A DNA stretch of 14,714 nucleotides from Kordiimonadaceae bacterium (GCA_014238195.1 JABABO010000132.1:1-14714); one strand, 5' to 3'. Shown: positions 1 to 7,554, counted from the stretch's first letter. Notes: generated by a model from the sequence alone, not told the origin. Program-made: numbers and translations.

Positions 1-426
1 CCGTTTCGTGGCTTCATTCAAGACCGTAAATCACAGCAAGAAAATGGGGCCATACTGGGCGATGCGATGCTTTTCTTTGGGTGTCGCCGTGAAGATCAGG
101 ATTATCTGTACCGCGATGAAATTGAAAACGCAGCCAACGCTGGGCTTATAGATATGCATACTGCTTTCTCCCGCAGCGGTGGGGGGGCGCGGGTCTATGT
201 ACAGGACCTTATTCGCAAGCATGGTGCAAAGGTTTGGCAATTGCTTGAATCTGGGGCAATCATATATATCTGTGGTGATGGTTCTGCGATGGAACCTGAT
301 GTGAAGCGAACGCTTCATGCCCTTTACAGCGAAGAAACAAACACCAATATGCAAGCGGCTGAGGCTTGGTTAGATGGGCTTGCTAAAGACGGGCGTTATG
401 TTTTGGATGTGTGGGCTGCAAATTAG
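1..426 (+). CDS. Bifunctional cytochrome P450/NADPH-P450 reductase (CYP102-like), C-terminal fragment
   Basis: This is the 3' end of a gene that enters from the left edge. The frame is open from base 1 and ends at TAG 424-426, giving 141 residues. They match the end of the NADPH-binding ferredoxin-reductase module of P450 BM3-type fusions and cytochrome P450 reductases. It opens with PFRGFIQDR, followed by AMLFFGCRREDQDYLY (NADP-ribose region), YVQDLIRKHG, and IYICGDGSAM, the conserved C-G-D motif near the nicotinamide. It finishes in GRYVLDVWAAN, where the near-terminal Trp is the residue known to stack on FAD in this family. The module passes electrons from NADPH through FAD/FMN to a P450 heme, usually for fatty-acid hydroxylation. 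The BM3-like spacing and ending favour a P450 fusion, but the heme domain lies outside the window, so a stand-alone reductase or a sulfite-reductase-type flavoprotein is possible. A possible internal ATG at 67 is not a real start. Confidence 0.88.
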   Translation, partial: PFRGFIQDRKSQQENGAILGDAMLFFGCRREDQDYLYRDEIENAANAGLIDMHTAFSRSGGGARVYVQDLIRKHGAKVWQLLESGAIIYICGDGSAMEPDVKRTLHALYSEETNTNMQAAEAWLDGLAKDGRYVLDVWAAN

Positions 427-556
427 CCATAATAAGACATTATAAAATAGTTTCGCTTTCGTAACTTGCCCCTTCTTGATTAATCCAGTAGGCTGCCTAG
501 CCAATTGGGATAGACATAAATTATATCTTATATGTTTGATAGATCAGGAGAAGACA

Positions 557-3500
557 ATGAAATTTTTCATCACGCTTGGGCTAACATTGGCATTGCTGAC
601 ACCTACTGTTAGTGCAGCTGGTACCCTTAAAAAGGATGCTAAGGCCAGTAGTATATTCAATGGTATGGAGCTGCGCTCAATCGGGCCTGCTTATATGTCT
701 GGCCGTATATCAGATATTGAAATTGATCAAAATGACCCAGCAACATGGTATGTTGCTGTATCATCCGGCGGTGTATGGAAAACGATCAATAACGGCACAA
801 CATGGACCCCACTTTTTGATAAACAATCGGTTTATTCGATTGGCGACGTAACGATAGATCCCTCTAACCCAAATACCATTTGGGTTGGCACGGGCGAAAA
901 CAATGGTGGGCGGCACATAAGTTTTGGTGATGGTGTTTATAAATCCACCGACGGCGGCGCATCATGGTCCAATATGGGGCTACACACGTCCGAGCATATC
1001 TCTGATATTATTGTTCACCCAAACGACAGTAACATTGTATGGGTATCAGCACAGGGACCGCTTTGGTCCAAGGGTGGTCAGCGCGGCCTTTTTAAAACAA
1101 CTGATGGCGGCCAAACTTGGGCGAATGTTTTGAAAACCGATGAATGGACCGGCGTGACATCCCTGCTGATCGATCCACGCAACCCTGATAAGCTATACGC
1201 TGCGACTTGGCAGCGCCAACGCACATTACCCACTTATGTAGGAACAGGCCCTGGCGCAGGCATACACACCAGTGATGACGGCGGGCAAACTTGGCATGAA
1301 CTTAAAGGCGGCCTGCCAAAGGAAAATATGGGCAAGATCGGTCTGGCTATTTCACCGATTAAACCCGATATACTTTATGCCGCAGTCGAGCTGGACCAAC
1401 GCAAGGGTGGGCTTTATCGTTCAGCTACGCGCGGTGAAAGCTGGGTAAAAATGTCTGATGAGGTCTCTGGCGGTACAGGTCCCCACTATTATCAGGAAAT
1501 TTTCGCTGACCCGCACACCTTTGACCGTATTTATATTGCGAGTAACTTGTCAAAAGCGTCGAATGACGGCGGCAAAACGTGGAAAACATTTAATTTGAAG
1601 AAAAAGCATGTTGATGACCATGCGATGGCATTCCATCCAACAGACCCTAATTTTATGTTAGTGGGGTCAGATGGCGGTGTCTATGAAACCCATGACGATA
1701 TGGGCAATTGGCGATTTATCAATAATTTACCCCTGACACAATTTTACAAAGTCGCTGCCGATGATGCCAAACCCTTTTATAATGTTTATGGTGGGTCTCA
1801 GGATAACAGCACACAAGGTGGACCATCTCGTACTGACCGCGCCAACGGTATTAAAAATTCTGATTGGTTTTTGACGTTGTTTGGTGATGGTCATCAACCA
1901 GCCACCATGCCAGGTAATCCTGATATTGTCTATTCACAGTGGCAGCAAGGAAACTTAGCCCGCTATGACCGTATTACAGGCGGTATTACCTATATCCAAC
2001 CCCAAGCAAAACCGGGTGAGCCTGCCGAACGTTTTAACTGGGACGCCCCTATTTGGGTGTCCCGCCATGACCCTAAGCGTTTGTATCATGCTTCGCAGCG
2101 CATGTGGCGCTCGGACGATATGGGTGATACTTGGACTGCAATTTCAGGCGACCTTACACGCAATGAAAATCGTATGCATATGCCTGTAATGGGCCGTACT
2201 TGGTCGGTCGAGGCTGGCTGGGACATTTATGCGATGTCTAATTATAACACCATTGCAAACCTAACAGAATCGCCCATTGATGAAAATATTCTATATGCAG
2301 GCACTGATGATGGCCTAATTCAGGTAACATCGGACGGCGGTAAAAATTGGACCCGTTATGAAATTGGCAAAATCAAAGGGATTCCAGACACAGCCTACGT
2401 AAATGATATTCGCGCTGATTTATTTGATGCTGATACGGTTTATGCTGCACTCGATAACCACAAATACGGTGACTATAAGCCGTATCTCATCAAAAGCACG
2501 AACCGTGGAAAAACTTGGAAATCCATTGCATCTAATTTACCAAGCAAGCATCTTGTGTGGCGTATTGTGCAGGACCATGTCAATAAAGACCTGATGTTCA
2601 TTGGCACAGAATTTGGTCTATTTTTCACTGTAAATGGTGGCAAAAAATGGATTGAGTTATCAGGCGGGGTCCCTACGATTTCCTTTCGTGATGTGATTAT
2701 CCAGCGTGATCGAAATGATTTGGTTGTTGGTAGTTTTGGTCGCGGGATTTATATCCTTGATGATTACACACCCCTGCGGGGCCTATCAGAAGAAGCCCTT
2801 GAACAAGATGCCTTATTGTTTGCTGCGCGTTCCGCACTTTGGTATCGCCCTGATAACAATCACACCGAAAGCGATGGTGACAGTGTTTATATCGCTAAAA
2901 ATCCAGATTTTGGTGCAACATTTACCTATTATTTGAAGGATAGTTTCAAAACCGCCAAAGATAAACGTCAAGACAGCGAAAAAGAATTGGAAGATAAAGA
3001 TAAATTCCCGCGTTATCCAGATTTTGAGGTTGTTGAGGCTGAAATTCGCGAAGTGAAGCCTTCTGTATATTTGCTTATCCAAGATACTGATGGCAACATT
3101 GTGCGCAAAGTGGCCGCTAAAAATGCCAAGGGTGTGAACCGTGTAACTTGGGATTTACGCTATCCCTCACAAAAAGCTATCGGTGATAAAGGCAGTTATA
3201 TGGGACTAGATAACCCAATGGCGGCACCTGGGGCTTACCAAGCCACTCTTTACAGCAATGTAAATGGCACAATTGATCAGCTGGCTGAACCTGTTACATT
3301 TGATGTCGAAGTGATGCGAAGCAGTGCATTGAAAGGCGCAACCCCAGATGAAATGACGGCTTATGCTGTGGATATTAGTAAAACCATCCGCGCATATTCT
3401 GCAGCAACAGCAAACGTCACCCTTCTCAAAGATCAGCTCGCTGATTTCCGTAAAGCCCTGAATACTATTGATACGAACCCTTTGGCAGCAGAATCTATGT

Positions 3501-3805
3501 GGGCTGACATCCGCACGGAATTATTAGCAATAGAAGAAGTGATGGTGGGCAAGAAGGCAAATTCTTTCATAGGGCCTGCACCGACGACGATGGACGATCG
3601 CTTATTTTTTGCTTCAATGGGGGCCTATAGCCTGTATGGTCCAACCCCGTCACATATTGAGCATCTTGGGTATTTTAAGGCAGATTTTGCCAAAATATCA
3701 GCGCGGTTATCAACATTAGGGGAGGTGAAAATACCAGCCTTGCAAAAAGCTTTAGCAAGCGCTGGTGCAATATGGACTGCGGGAACATCACTGCCTAAAA
3801 ACTGA
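557..3805 (+). CDS. Secreted BNR/Asp-box beta-propeller protein, sortilin/VPS10-like ('glycosyl hydrolase' by annotation habit)
   Basis: A 1082-residue exported protein of unknown function. Start ATG 557 is chosen because AGGAG lies at 546-550, six bases upstream, and it begins a clean signal peptide (MKFF, hydrophobic core, cleavage near VSA-AG at residues 19-22). The frame stays open upstream to a TTG at 476, but that would bury the signal. Eleven Asp-box (BNR) motifs of the S/T-x-D/N-x-G-x-x-W type are visible, with Trp at about 83, 137, 188, 246, 296, 342, 385, 526, 598, 654 and 698. This indicates one large or two stacked beta-propellers, ending near FGRGIYILDDYTPL (727-740). A charged linker (about 798-820) leads to a region resembling an Ig/FnIII fold (about 822-920) and a helical C-terminus. 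Related proteins are often annotated as glycosyl hydrolase or VPS10-domain protein. I see no catalytic acid pair that would support hydrolase activity. A weak promoter candidate (TTGGGA 505-510, TATATG 529-534) precedes it, and no partner gene is adjacent. Confidence 0.85.
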   Translation: MKFFITLGLTLALLTPTVSAAGTLKKDAKASSIFNGMELRSIGPAYMSGRISDIEIDQNDPATWYVAVSSGGVWKTINNGTTWTPLFDKQSVYSIGDVTIDPSNPNTIWVGTGENNGGRHISFGDGVYKSTDGGASWSNMGLHTSEHISDIIVHPNDSNIVWVSAQGPLWSKGGQRGLFKTTDGGQTWANVLKTDEWTGVTSLLIDPRNPDKLYAATWQRQRTLPTYVGTGPGAGIHTSDDGGQTWHELKGGLPKENMGKIGLAISPIKPDILYAAVELDQRKGGLYRSATRGESWVKMSDEVSGGTGPHYYQEIFADPHTFDRIYIASNLSKASNDGGKTWKTFNLKKKHVDDHAMAFHPTDPNFMLVGSDGGVYETHDDMGNWRFINNLPLTQFYKVAADDAKPFYNVYGGSQDNSTQGGPSRTDRANGIKNSDWFLTLFGDGHQPATMPGNPDIVYSQWQQGNLARYDRITGGITYIQPQAKPGEPAERFNWDAPIWVSRHDPKRLYHASQRMWRSDDMGDTWTAISGDLTRNENRMHMPVMGRTWSVEAGWDIYAMSNYNTIANLTESPIDENILYAGTDDGLIQVTSDGGKNWTRYEIGKIKGIPDTAYVNDIRADLFDADTVYAALDNHKYGDYKPYLIKSTNRGKTWKSIASNLPSKHLVWRIVQDHVNKDLMFIGTEFGLFFTVNGGKKWIELSGGVPTISFRDVIIQRDRNDLVVGSFGRGIYILDDYTPLRGLSEEALEQDALLFAARSALWYRPDNNHTESDGDSVYIAKNPDFGATFTYYLKDSFKTAKDKRQDSEKELEDKDKFPRYPDFEVVEAEIREVKPSVYLLIQDTDGNIVRKVAAKNAKGVNRVTWDLRYPSQKAIGDKGSYMGLDNPMAAPGAYQATLYSNVNGTIDQLAEPVTFDVEVMRSSALKGATPDEMTAYAVDISKTIRAYSAATANVTLLKDQLADFRKALNTIDTNPLAAESMWADIRTELLAIEEVMVGKKANSFIGPAPTTMDDRLFFASMGAYSLYGPTPSHIEHLGYFKADFAKISARLSTLGEVKIPALQKALASAGAIWTAGTSLPKN

Positions 3806-3919
3806 TAATGGGGCTTTAAGCGCGATAATCATGATCCGCCGTTCTGGTGGTTCCTATAAAAATCTTGTACCAAGGGTCAGTCTGTTTAATCGGGCTGGCC
3901 TTAACTTTAATACTATAGC

Positions 3920-3958
3920 GAGACCAATGAATAATGATTTCATTATTCGCTAAGTCTC
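3920..3958. repeat. AT-rich hairpin after the propeller gene
   Basis: A perfect 9-bp inverted repeat, GAATAATGA/TCATTATTC (3929-3937 and 3940-3948), has a 2-base spacer. It is flanked by a second pairing block, GAGAC (3920-3924) with GTCTC (3954-3958). It lies 114 bases after the stop of the propeller gene in the convergent gap. The stem is AT-rich and no strong T-run follows, so terminator function is only possible; mRNA 3'-end protection is an alternative. Confidence 0.3.
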
Positions 3959-3987
3959 TTGGGATAAGTCGAACCGTAACAAATACT

Positions 3988-4030
3988 TATAGCCAAATAA
4001 GGTGATCAATATTCACCGCAATTGGCTATA
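3988..4030. terminator. Two-tier hairpin between convergent genes, possible bidirectional terminator
   Basis: The outer stem TATAGCCAA/TTGGCTATA (3988-3996 with 4022-4030) is perfect over 9 bp. After a symmetric 4x4 internal loop, an inner stem GGTGA/TCACC (4001-4005 with 4013-4017) closes a 7-base loop. On + it is followed by a U-rich tract (4031-4043), and on - by a weaker one. It sits 20 bases beyond the dgcA stop, between dgcA (-) and the propeller gene (+), which is where a shared terminator would be expected. The internal loop and imperfect T-runs keep confidence low. Confidence 0.45.
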
Positions 4031-4049
4031 TTGTTATTAATTGCTTATC

Positions 4050-5036
4050 CTAACCCCATAACCTGCGCGGGGGTGCATGCATTATACTGCCATTAAAATG
4101 GATGGGATGCGCATGATCTTGTGCAAGCAGAAGCGGCCCATCAAGATCAACTATTTTAGCATCTGTTGCTAATATCATCGCAGGGGCCATTGCTAAGCTA
4201 GACCCCATCATGCAACCAATCATAATCCCCAGCCCCAAGTTCTGTGCTTCGGCTTTCAGTTTTAGGGCTTCGGTTAGACCACCCGTTTTATCTAGCTTGA
4301 TGTTAATCATGTCATAGCGGTTTGATATGGCTCTCAGGTCCTTGCGGGTATGCAAGCTTTCGTCCGCAATAAGCGGGATAGGGTGTGCAAGCGTTTCTAG
4401 TATATCGTCATCTGCCACAGGTAGGGGTTGCTCAATCGCGGTTACGCCAAATTCTTGCAGCCCTTCGATGGTGTTTTGATAGGTTTCTTTTGTCCAGCCT
4501 TCGTTTGCATCAACAATAATTTCAGCGTTCGGCGCACCATTACGCACAGCTGTTACGCGTGGGAGATCATCTGCCGAGGCAAGCTTGACTTTCAACAGCG
4601 GGCGATTAGTGTTTTCAGCTGCTTTTTGCTGCATAACATCTGGTTCATCAAAACTGATTGTATAGGCCGTTGTTATGCCTTGCGGTTTTGGCAAGTCTAA
4701 CATGTCCCAGACCCGCATACCAGTTTGTTTGGCTTCCAAATCCCAAAAGGCACAATCAAGGGCATTGCGCGCTGCACCCGCTGGCATGGCTTCCTGTAAT
4801 GCCGTACGGTCCAATCCATCCGCAATAGGTTTTGCCATTGCTGTTATCGCACGCATCACGCTGTCAGTTGTTTCACTGTAACGCGCATAGGGAACACATT
4901 CCCCGTAACCAGTATGTGTGCCATCTGTTAGGCTAACCATGACTGCATCGGCTTTAATACGGGCGCCGCGACTAATGCGAAAAATCCCGTTTACTGGATA
5001 GGAAACAGACCGCGCTGACAAACTGATCTGCGGCAT
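4050..5036 (-). CDS. dgcA: N-acetyl-D-glutamate racemase DgcA (enolase superfamily, dipeptide-epimerase-like)
   Basis: A 328-residue member of the enolase superfamily, muconate-lactonizing subgroup. The N-terminal capping domain (about 1-110) includes GYGECVPYARYSET. The barrel carries the expected catalytic set: a KxK pair (K149, K151), metal ligands D176 (VDANEGW), E202 (IEQPLP) and D225 (ADES), and the opposite-face lysine in NIKLDKTGG (K247). On sequence alone it would be called an L-Ala-D/L-Glu epimerase. The gene partner, dgcN, overlapping it by one base, points to the known marine D-glutamate pathway in which DgcA racemises N-acetyl-D-Glu to N-acetyl-L-Glu. The start at 5036 shares a base with the dgcN stop (TAATG), so translation is probably coupled; no strong ribosome site precedes it. 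No signal peptide, so cytosolic. The main alternative is muropeptide dipeptide epimerase; the neighbour makes DgcA the better name. Confidence 0.85.
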   Translation of the reverse strand: MPQISLSARSVSYPVNGIFRISRGARIKADAVMVSLTDGTHTGYGECVPYARYSETTDSVMRAITAMAKPIADGLDRTALQEAMPAGAARNALDCAFWDLEAKQTGMRVWDMLDLPKPQGITTAYTISFDEPDVMQQKAAENTNRPLLKVKLASADDLPRVTAVRNGAPNAEIIVDANEGWTKETYQNTIEGLQEFGVTAIEQPLPVADDDILETLAHPIPLIADESLHTRKDLRAISNRYDMINIKLDKTGGLTEALKLKAEAQNLGLGIMIGCMMGSSLAMAPAMILATDAKIVDLDGPLLLAQDHAHPIHFNGSIMHAPPRRLWG

Positions 5037-6034
5037 TAAAGTGTATCCACAATTGAAGCCGTTCCTTGGGCGTAGGGATCGCAGGCTGGCAAGCTGTATT
5101 TGTCTTCAAGCCCGCGCAGGTAGCTATCAATGGTATCTTTTTCCATGTTGCTGGTGTTGACACATATCCCTACAAACCGCGCATCCTTATTAACAATTTT
5201 TGCCATGATAGTTGTTAGGCTGATGAGTTCGCCTAAATCGGGAACAGGCTGATGCGCTAGACCGCGCATATGGGTCCGAGTTGGTTCATGGCAGGCGACA
5301 AGTGCATCTGGTTGCCCACCATGGATCAACGCTGCGGTTACACCAGAAAAGCTAGGGTGAAATAAGCTGCCTTGTCCTTCGATGATATCCCAGTGATCAT
5401 CATTATGGGCGGGTGTAATTGCCTCCACTGCACCAGACATAAAATCAGCGACTACAGCATCCACGGAAACCCCTGATCCTGCAATTAAAATACCTGTTTG
5501 ACCTGTTGCGCGAAAATCGGCGTTCATACCGCGGGCGCGCATTTCTTTTTCTAGGGCGAGGGCTGTGTACATTTTACCGCAAGAACAATCAGTTCCGACT
5601 GGTAACAAACGTTTACCGCTACGTTTTTCGCCGCTGCCAACCAAAAAAGTCTCGCTAGGATGACGCACGTCATAAATATTGCGATCCAGCTTAGTCGCTA
5701 ATCCTGCGACTTCATCAATATCCCTGACTTTATTATGTAAACCATTGGCAATATCATAGCCGATTTCTAGGGCGTCTTGCAGCAAGTCAATCCAATGGCT
5801 CGGTATAATGCCGCCGCGATTAGCAACACCCAACACTAATGTACGCGCCCCATTATCCCATGCTTCTTGCAGGCCCATGTCTTTGATGCCCAGATCAGCT
5901 TGACACTTTTCAAGGCGCATTTGTGCAATAACATTTTCTGGCCGCCAATCATTAATACCCCGTGCAGTTTTCGCAGCTAATTGATCAGTGGCTGCACCAA
6001 GAAATAATAAGTAAGGTGTCTTGATTTGGAACAT
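5036..6034 (-). CDS. dgcN: D-glutamate N-acetyltransferase DgcN (DUF1611 family)
   Basis: A 332-residue DUF1611-family protein. Conserved blocks visible are NRGGIIPSHW (72-81), a P-loop-like GTDCSCGKM (147-155), RATGQTGILIAGSGVSVDAVVADF (about 175-198), HWDIIEGQGSLFHP (214-227) and ACHEPTR (247-253). Characterised relatives in marine bacteria acetylate D-glutamate, the first step of a catabolic route in which DgcA then racemises the product. The ATG at 6034 is supported by AGAAGGA (6041-6047 on the minus strand) six bases upstream. It is the first gene of a two-gene operon with dgcA and is divergent from alr. No DgcR-type regulator gene is in the window. No signal peptide, so cytosolic. Function is inferred from family plus gene pairing. 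DUF1611 members outside this pairing are less well understood, and the P-loop is unexplained by a simple acetyltransferase role. Confidence 0.85.
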   Translation of the reverse strand: MFQIKTPYLLFLGAATDQLAAKTARGINDWRPENVIAQMRLEKCQADLGIKDMGLQEAWDNGARTLVLGVANRGGIIPSHWIDLLQDALEIGYDIANGLHNKVRDIDEVAGLATKLDRNIYDVRHPSETFLVGSGEKRSGKRLLPVGTDCSCGKMYTALALEKEMRARGMNADFRATGQTGILIAGSGVSVDAVVADFMSGAVEAITPAHNDDHWDIIEGQGSLFHPSFSGVTAALIHGGQPDALVACHEPTRTHMRGLAHQPVPDLGELISLTTIMAKIVNKDARFVGICVNTSNMEKDTIDSYLRGLEDKYSLPACDPYAQGTASIVDTL

Positions 6035-6050
6035 AATTTATCCTTCTATA

Positions 6051-6105
6051 GGCTCAGAGCCGTCTTTAATAACGTGCACGAATCTTCATAACCTTTGCTA
6101 TAGCA
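6051..6105. promoter_or_regulatory. Three short palindromes in the dgcN/alr divergent region
   Basis: Three perfect palindromes lie in a row between the divergent genes: GGCTC-A-GAGCC (6051-6061), CGTGCACG (6073-6080) and TGCTATAGCA (6096-6105). Their centres are about 20 and 24 bases apart, close to two helical turns each. The first sits 3 bases upstream of the dgcN ribosome site and the last 7 bases upstream of the alr -35 hexamer. They do not share one sequence, so a single operator motif is not shown. Regulation of dgcN and/or alr by a protein binding here is an inference. Confidence 0.3.
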
Positions 6106-6112
6106 TGATGTT

Positions 6113-6141
6113 TTGACAGGATGAAATTTTTAAGTCTTAAT
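6113..6141 (+). promoter_or_regulatory. Sigma-70-type promoter for alr
   Basis: A consensus -35 TTGACA (6113-6118), a 17-base spacer and a weak -10 CTTAAT (6136-6141, 4 of 6 matches). Transcription would start near 6148, leaving a leader of about 57 bases before the alr ATG. Confidence 0.5.
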
Positions 6142-6204
6142 ACGGGCGACTTTTAATCAAAGCACAGCTCAGTGGTGCTAACCTAGGATACGAAAGACTT
6201 TACT

Positions 6205-7278
6205 ATGCGGGCCACAAAAGCAATCATTGACTTACAAGCGCTAAAAGCCAACGCGGTGTTTGCTAAAGCGCAGTCTAGGGGGAGTAAGCTAATATCAGTT
6301 ATTAAGGCCGATGCTTATGGGCACGGGGCACTTGAAGCGGCCTCTGCCTTGGATACTATCAGTGATGCTTTTGCTGTCGCCTTTATGCAGGAAGCCAAGC
6401 CTTTACTGAACGCAGGTATTACAAAACCTATTTTGATTTTAGAAGGCTTTTTGGATGCGGACGATCAAAAAGCTGCGCAGGGTCATGCTATTTGGCCTGT
6501 TGTCCATACGGATTATCAATTAAGTGCGATTGTGAAGGATACAAGTCAGCATTATGATCGAGTTTTCGTAAAAGTTGATACAGGCATGCACCGGCTTGGT
6601 TTATCTTTAAGCTCAACAGCATCAGCCATTGATACTTTGCGGTCTTGCGGCCACATTGGTGATGTTACGCTCATGACCCATCTTGCATGTGCAGATATGT
6701 CAAGCGATAAAACTACGGACAGGCAACTGGAAGCGTTTCAGTCTCTGTCTCATTCTTTGGGGCCGATTAGTCGAAGCTTAAGCAATTCGGCAGGAATTTT
6801 ATCTTTGGGCCAAGGGCAAGGTGACTATCTGCGTGCTGGGTTGATGTTATACGGCGCTGATCCCTTTGCCGATGATCCATCATTGACAAGCCATTTGCAA
6901 GCCGTCATGCATTTTGAAGCGCCAATTATAGCAATTCGTAACATTGTTGCAGGGCAAGGGGTTGGGTACGGGCATATCTGGGTCGCAGACCGGCCCTCAA
7001 CCATTGCCACGCTTGCTGCGGGTTACGCTGATGGCTATCCGCGCCGTGCACTAGGCACAGAAGTTTATATTTGTGATCAATTAGCCCCTGTTGTTGGTCG
7101 CGTTTCTATGGATATGCTCACCATAGATATTACGGATATCCCAGCAGCGAAGATTGGTGATCTGGCTGAATTGTGGGGCACCCATATAGCCATCACAGAT
7201 GTTGCAACATGCGCTGGCACACTAGCATATGAATTAATGACAGGTGTATCAAAACGCGTACCACGTTGTTACAAATAA
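6205..7278 (+). CDS. alr: Alanine racemase, PLP-dependent
   Basis: A 357-residue, complete fold-type III alanine racemase that interconverts L- and D-alanine in the cytosol, supplying D-Ala for peptidoglycan. The PLP lysine is K34 in SVIKADAYGHG (31-41). The barrel has VDTGMHRLG (124-132, R130) and THLACAD (158-164). The C-terminal domain supplies the second catalytic base Y255 in VGYGH, then AAGYADGYPRR (271-281) and GRVSMDML (298-305). Length and domain order are normal. The start ATG 6205 gives the full N-terminal beta strand (KAIIDLQALKAN) but has only a weak ribosome site (possible GAAAG 6192-6196). It is divergent from dgcNA, which degrades D-Glu, so the locus combines D-amino-acid supply and breakdown. 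It ends on a strong terminator. Whether it is the biosynthetic or a catabolic paralogue cannot be told from sequence. Confidence 0.95.
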   Translation: MRATKAIIDLQALKANAVFAKAQSRGSKLISVIKADAYGHGALEAASALDTISDAFAVAFMQEAKPLLNAGITKPILILEGFLDADDQKAAQGHAIWPVVHTDYQLSAIVKDTSQHYDRVFVKVDTGMHRLGLSLSSTASAIDTLRSCGHIGDVTLMTHLACADMSSDKTTDRQLEAFQSLSHSLGPISRSLSNSAGILSLGQGQGDYLRAGLMLYGADPFADDPSLTSHLQAVMHFEAPIIAIRNIVAGQGVGYGHIWVADRPSTIATLAAGYADGYPRRALGTEVYICDQLAPVVGRVSMDMLTIDITDIPAAKIGDLAELWGTHIAITDVATCAGTLAYELMTGVSKRVPRCYK

Positions 7279-7309
7279 AAAACCACCCAAGTATGGGTGG
7301 TGATTTTTT
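7277..7309. terminator. Bidirectional intrinsic terminator shared by alr and rpmG
   Basis: A perfect 8-bp GC-rich stem ACCACCCA/TGGGTGGT (7282-7289 with 7294-7301) with loop AGTA. On + it is followed by a run of six T (7304-7309). On - the six A at 7277-7282 become a T-run directly after the stem. It begins within the alr stop codon region and lies 31 bases past the rpmG stop. Confidence 0.92.
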
Positions 7310-7331
7310 ATCATATTATCATGAACCAAGT

Positions 7332-7499
7332 TTACTTGATTTTAGCTTCTTTGAATTCCACGTGCTTACGAACAACAGGGTCATACTTACGCTTGACCAT
7401 TTTATCAGTCAGCGTACGTGGATTTTTCTTGGTTACATAATAATAGCCCGTGTCAGCTGTGCTCACAAGCTTGATTTTAATGTTGGACGGCTTTGCCAT
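7332..7499 (-). CDS. rpmG: 50S ribosomal protein L33
   Basis: A 55-residue basic protein starting MAKPSNIKIKLVSTADTGYY, with the L33 core YVTKKNPRTL and the ending KRKYDPVVRKHVEFKEAKIK. It contains no cysteine, so it is the zinc-independent form typical of alphaproteobacteria. The ATG at 7499 is chosen because GGAG lies at 7508-7511 (minus strand), eight bases upstream. The frame continues to a further upstream ATG at 7538, but that start has no conserved protein upstream and would begin at or before the likely transcript leader. It is monocistronic, with its own promoter and the terminator at 7277-7309. It is divergent from the HPt-receiver gene. Confidence 0.97.
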   Translation of the reverse strand: MAKPSNIKIKLVSTADTGYYYVTKKNPRTLTDKMVKRKYDPVVRKHVEFKEAKIK

Positions 7500-7535
7500 C
7501 TGATTTACTCCAAGAATTAAAAATGTATCGCGTGT

Positions 7536-7549
7536 CACGATGCTTCGTG
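7536..7549 (-). promoter_or_regulatory. Small hairpin at the 5' end of the rpmG leader
   Basis: On the minus strand CACGA-AGCA-TCGTG forms a 5-bp stem with a tetraloop. From the promoter at 7555-7582 the transcript should begin near 7548, so this hairpin would lie at or next to the very 5' end of the mRNA. Such ends can slow 5'-dependent decay; that role here is inferred. Confidence 0.3.
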
Positions 7550-7554
7550 GGCGG

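Noticed and set aside
427..456. ATAAT/ATTAT inverted repeat after the P450 reductase fragment as a terminator.
   Set aside because: The stem is only 5 AT pairs with no T-run after it, so it would be too weak.
505..534. TTGGGA-18-TATATG as a promoter for the propeller gene.
   Set aside because: Both hexamers are weak matches and the stretch is AT-rich, so it is mentioned only within the gene entry.
476..556. An upstream extension of the propeller gene from a TTG codon at 476.
   Set aside because: It has no ribosome site and would place 27 polar residues before an otherwise clean signal peptide; AGGAG points to the ATG at 557.
3831..3953. A 40-codon reading frame (MIRRSGGSYKNL...) in the gap after the propeller gene.
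   Set aside because: It has no ribosome site before the ATG, no recognisable family, and it overlaps the hairpin at 3929-3948.
7500..7538. A longer L33 starting at the ATG at 7538.
   Set aside because: The extra 13 residues are not part of L33, and GGAG at 7508-7511 supports the ATG at 7499.
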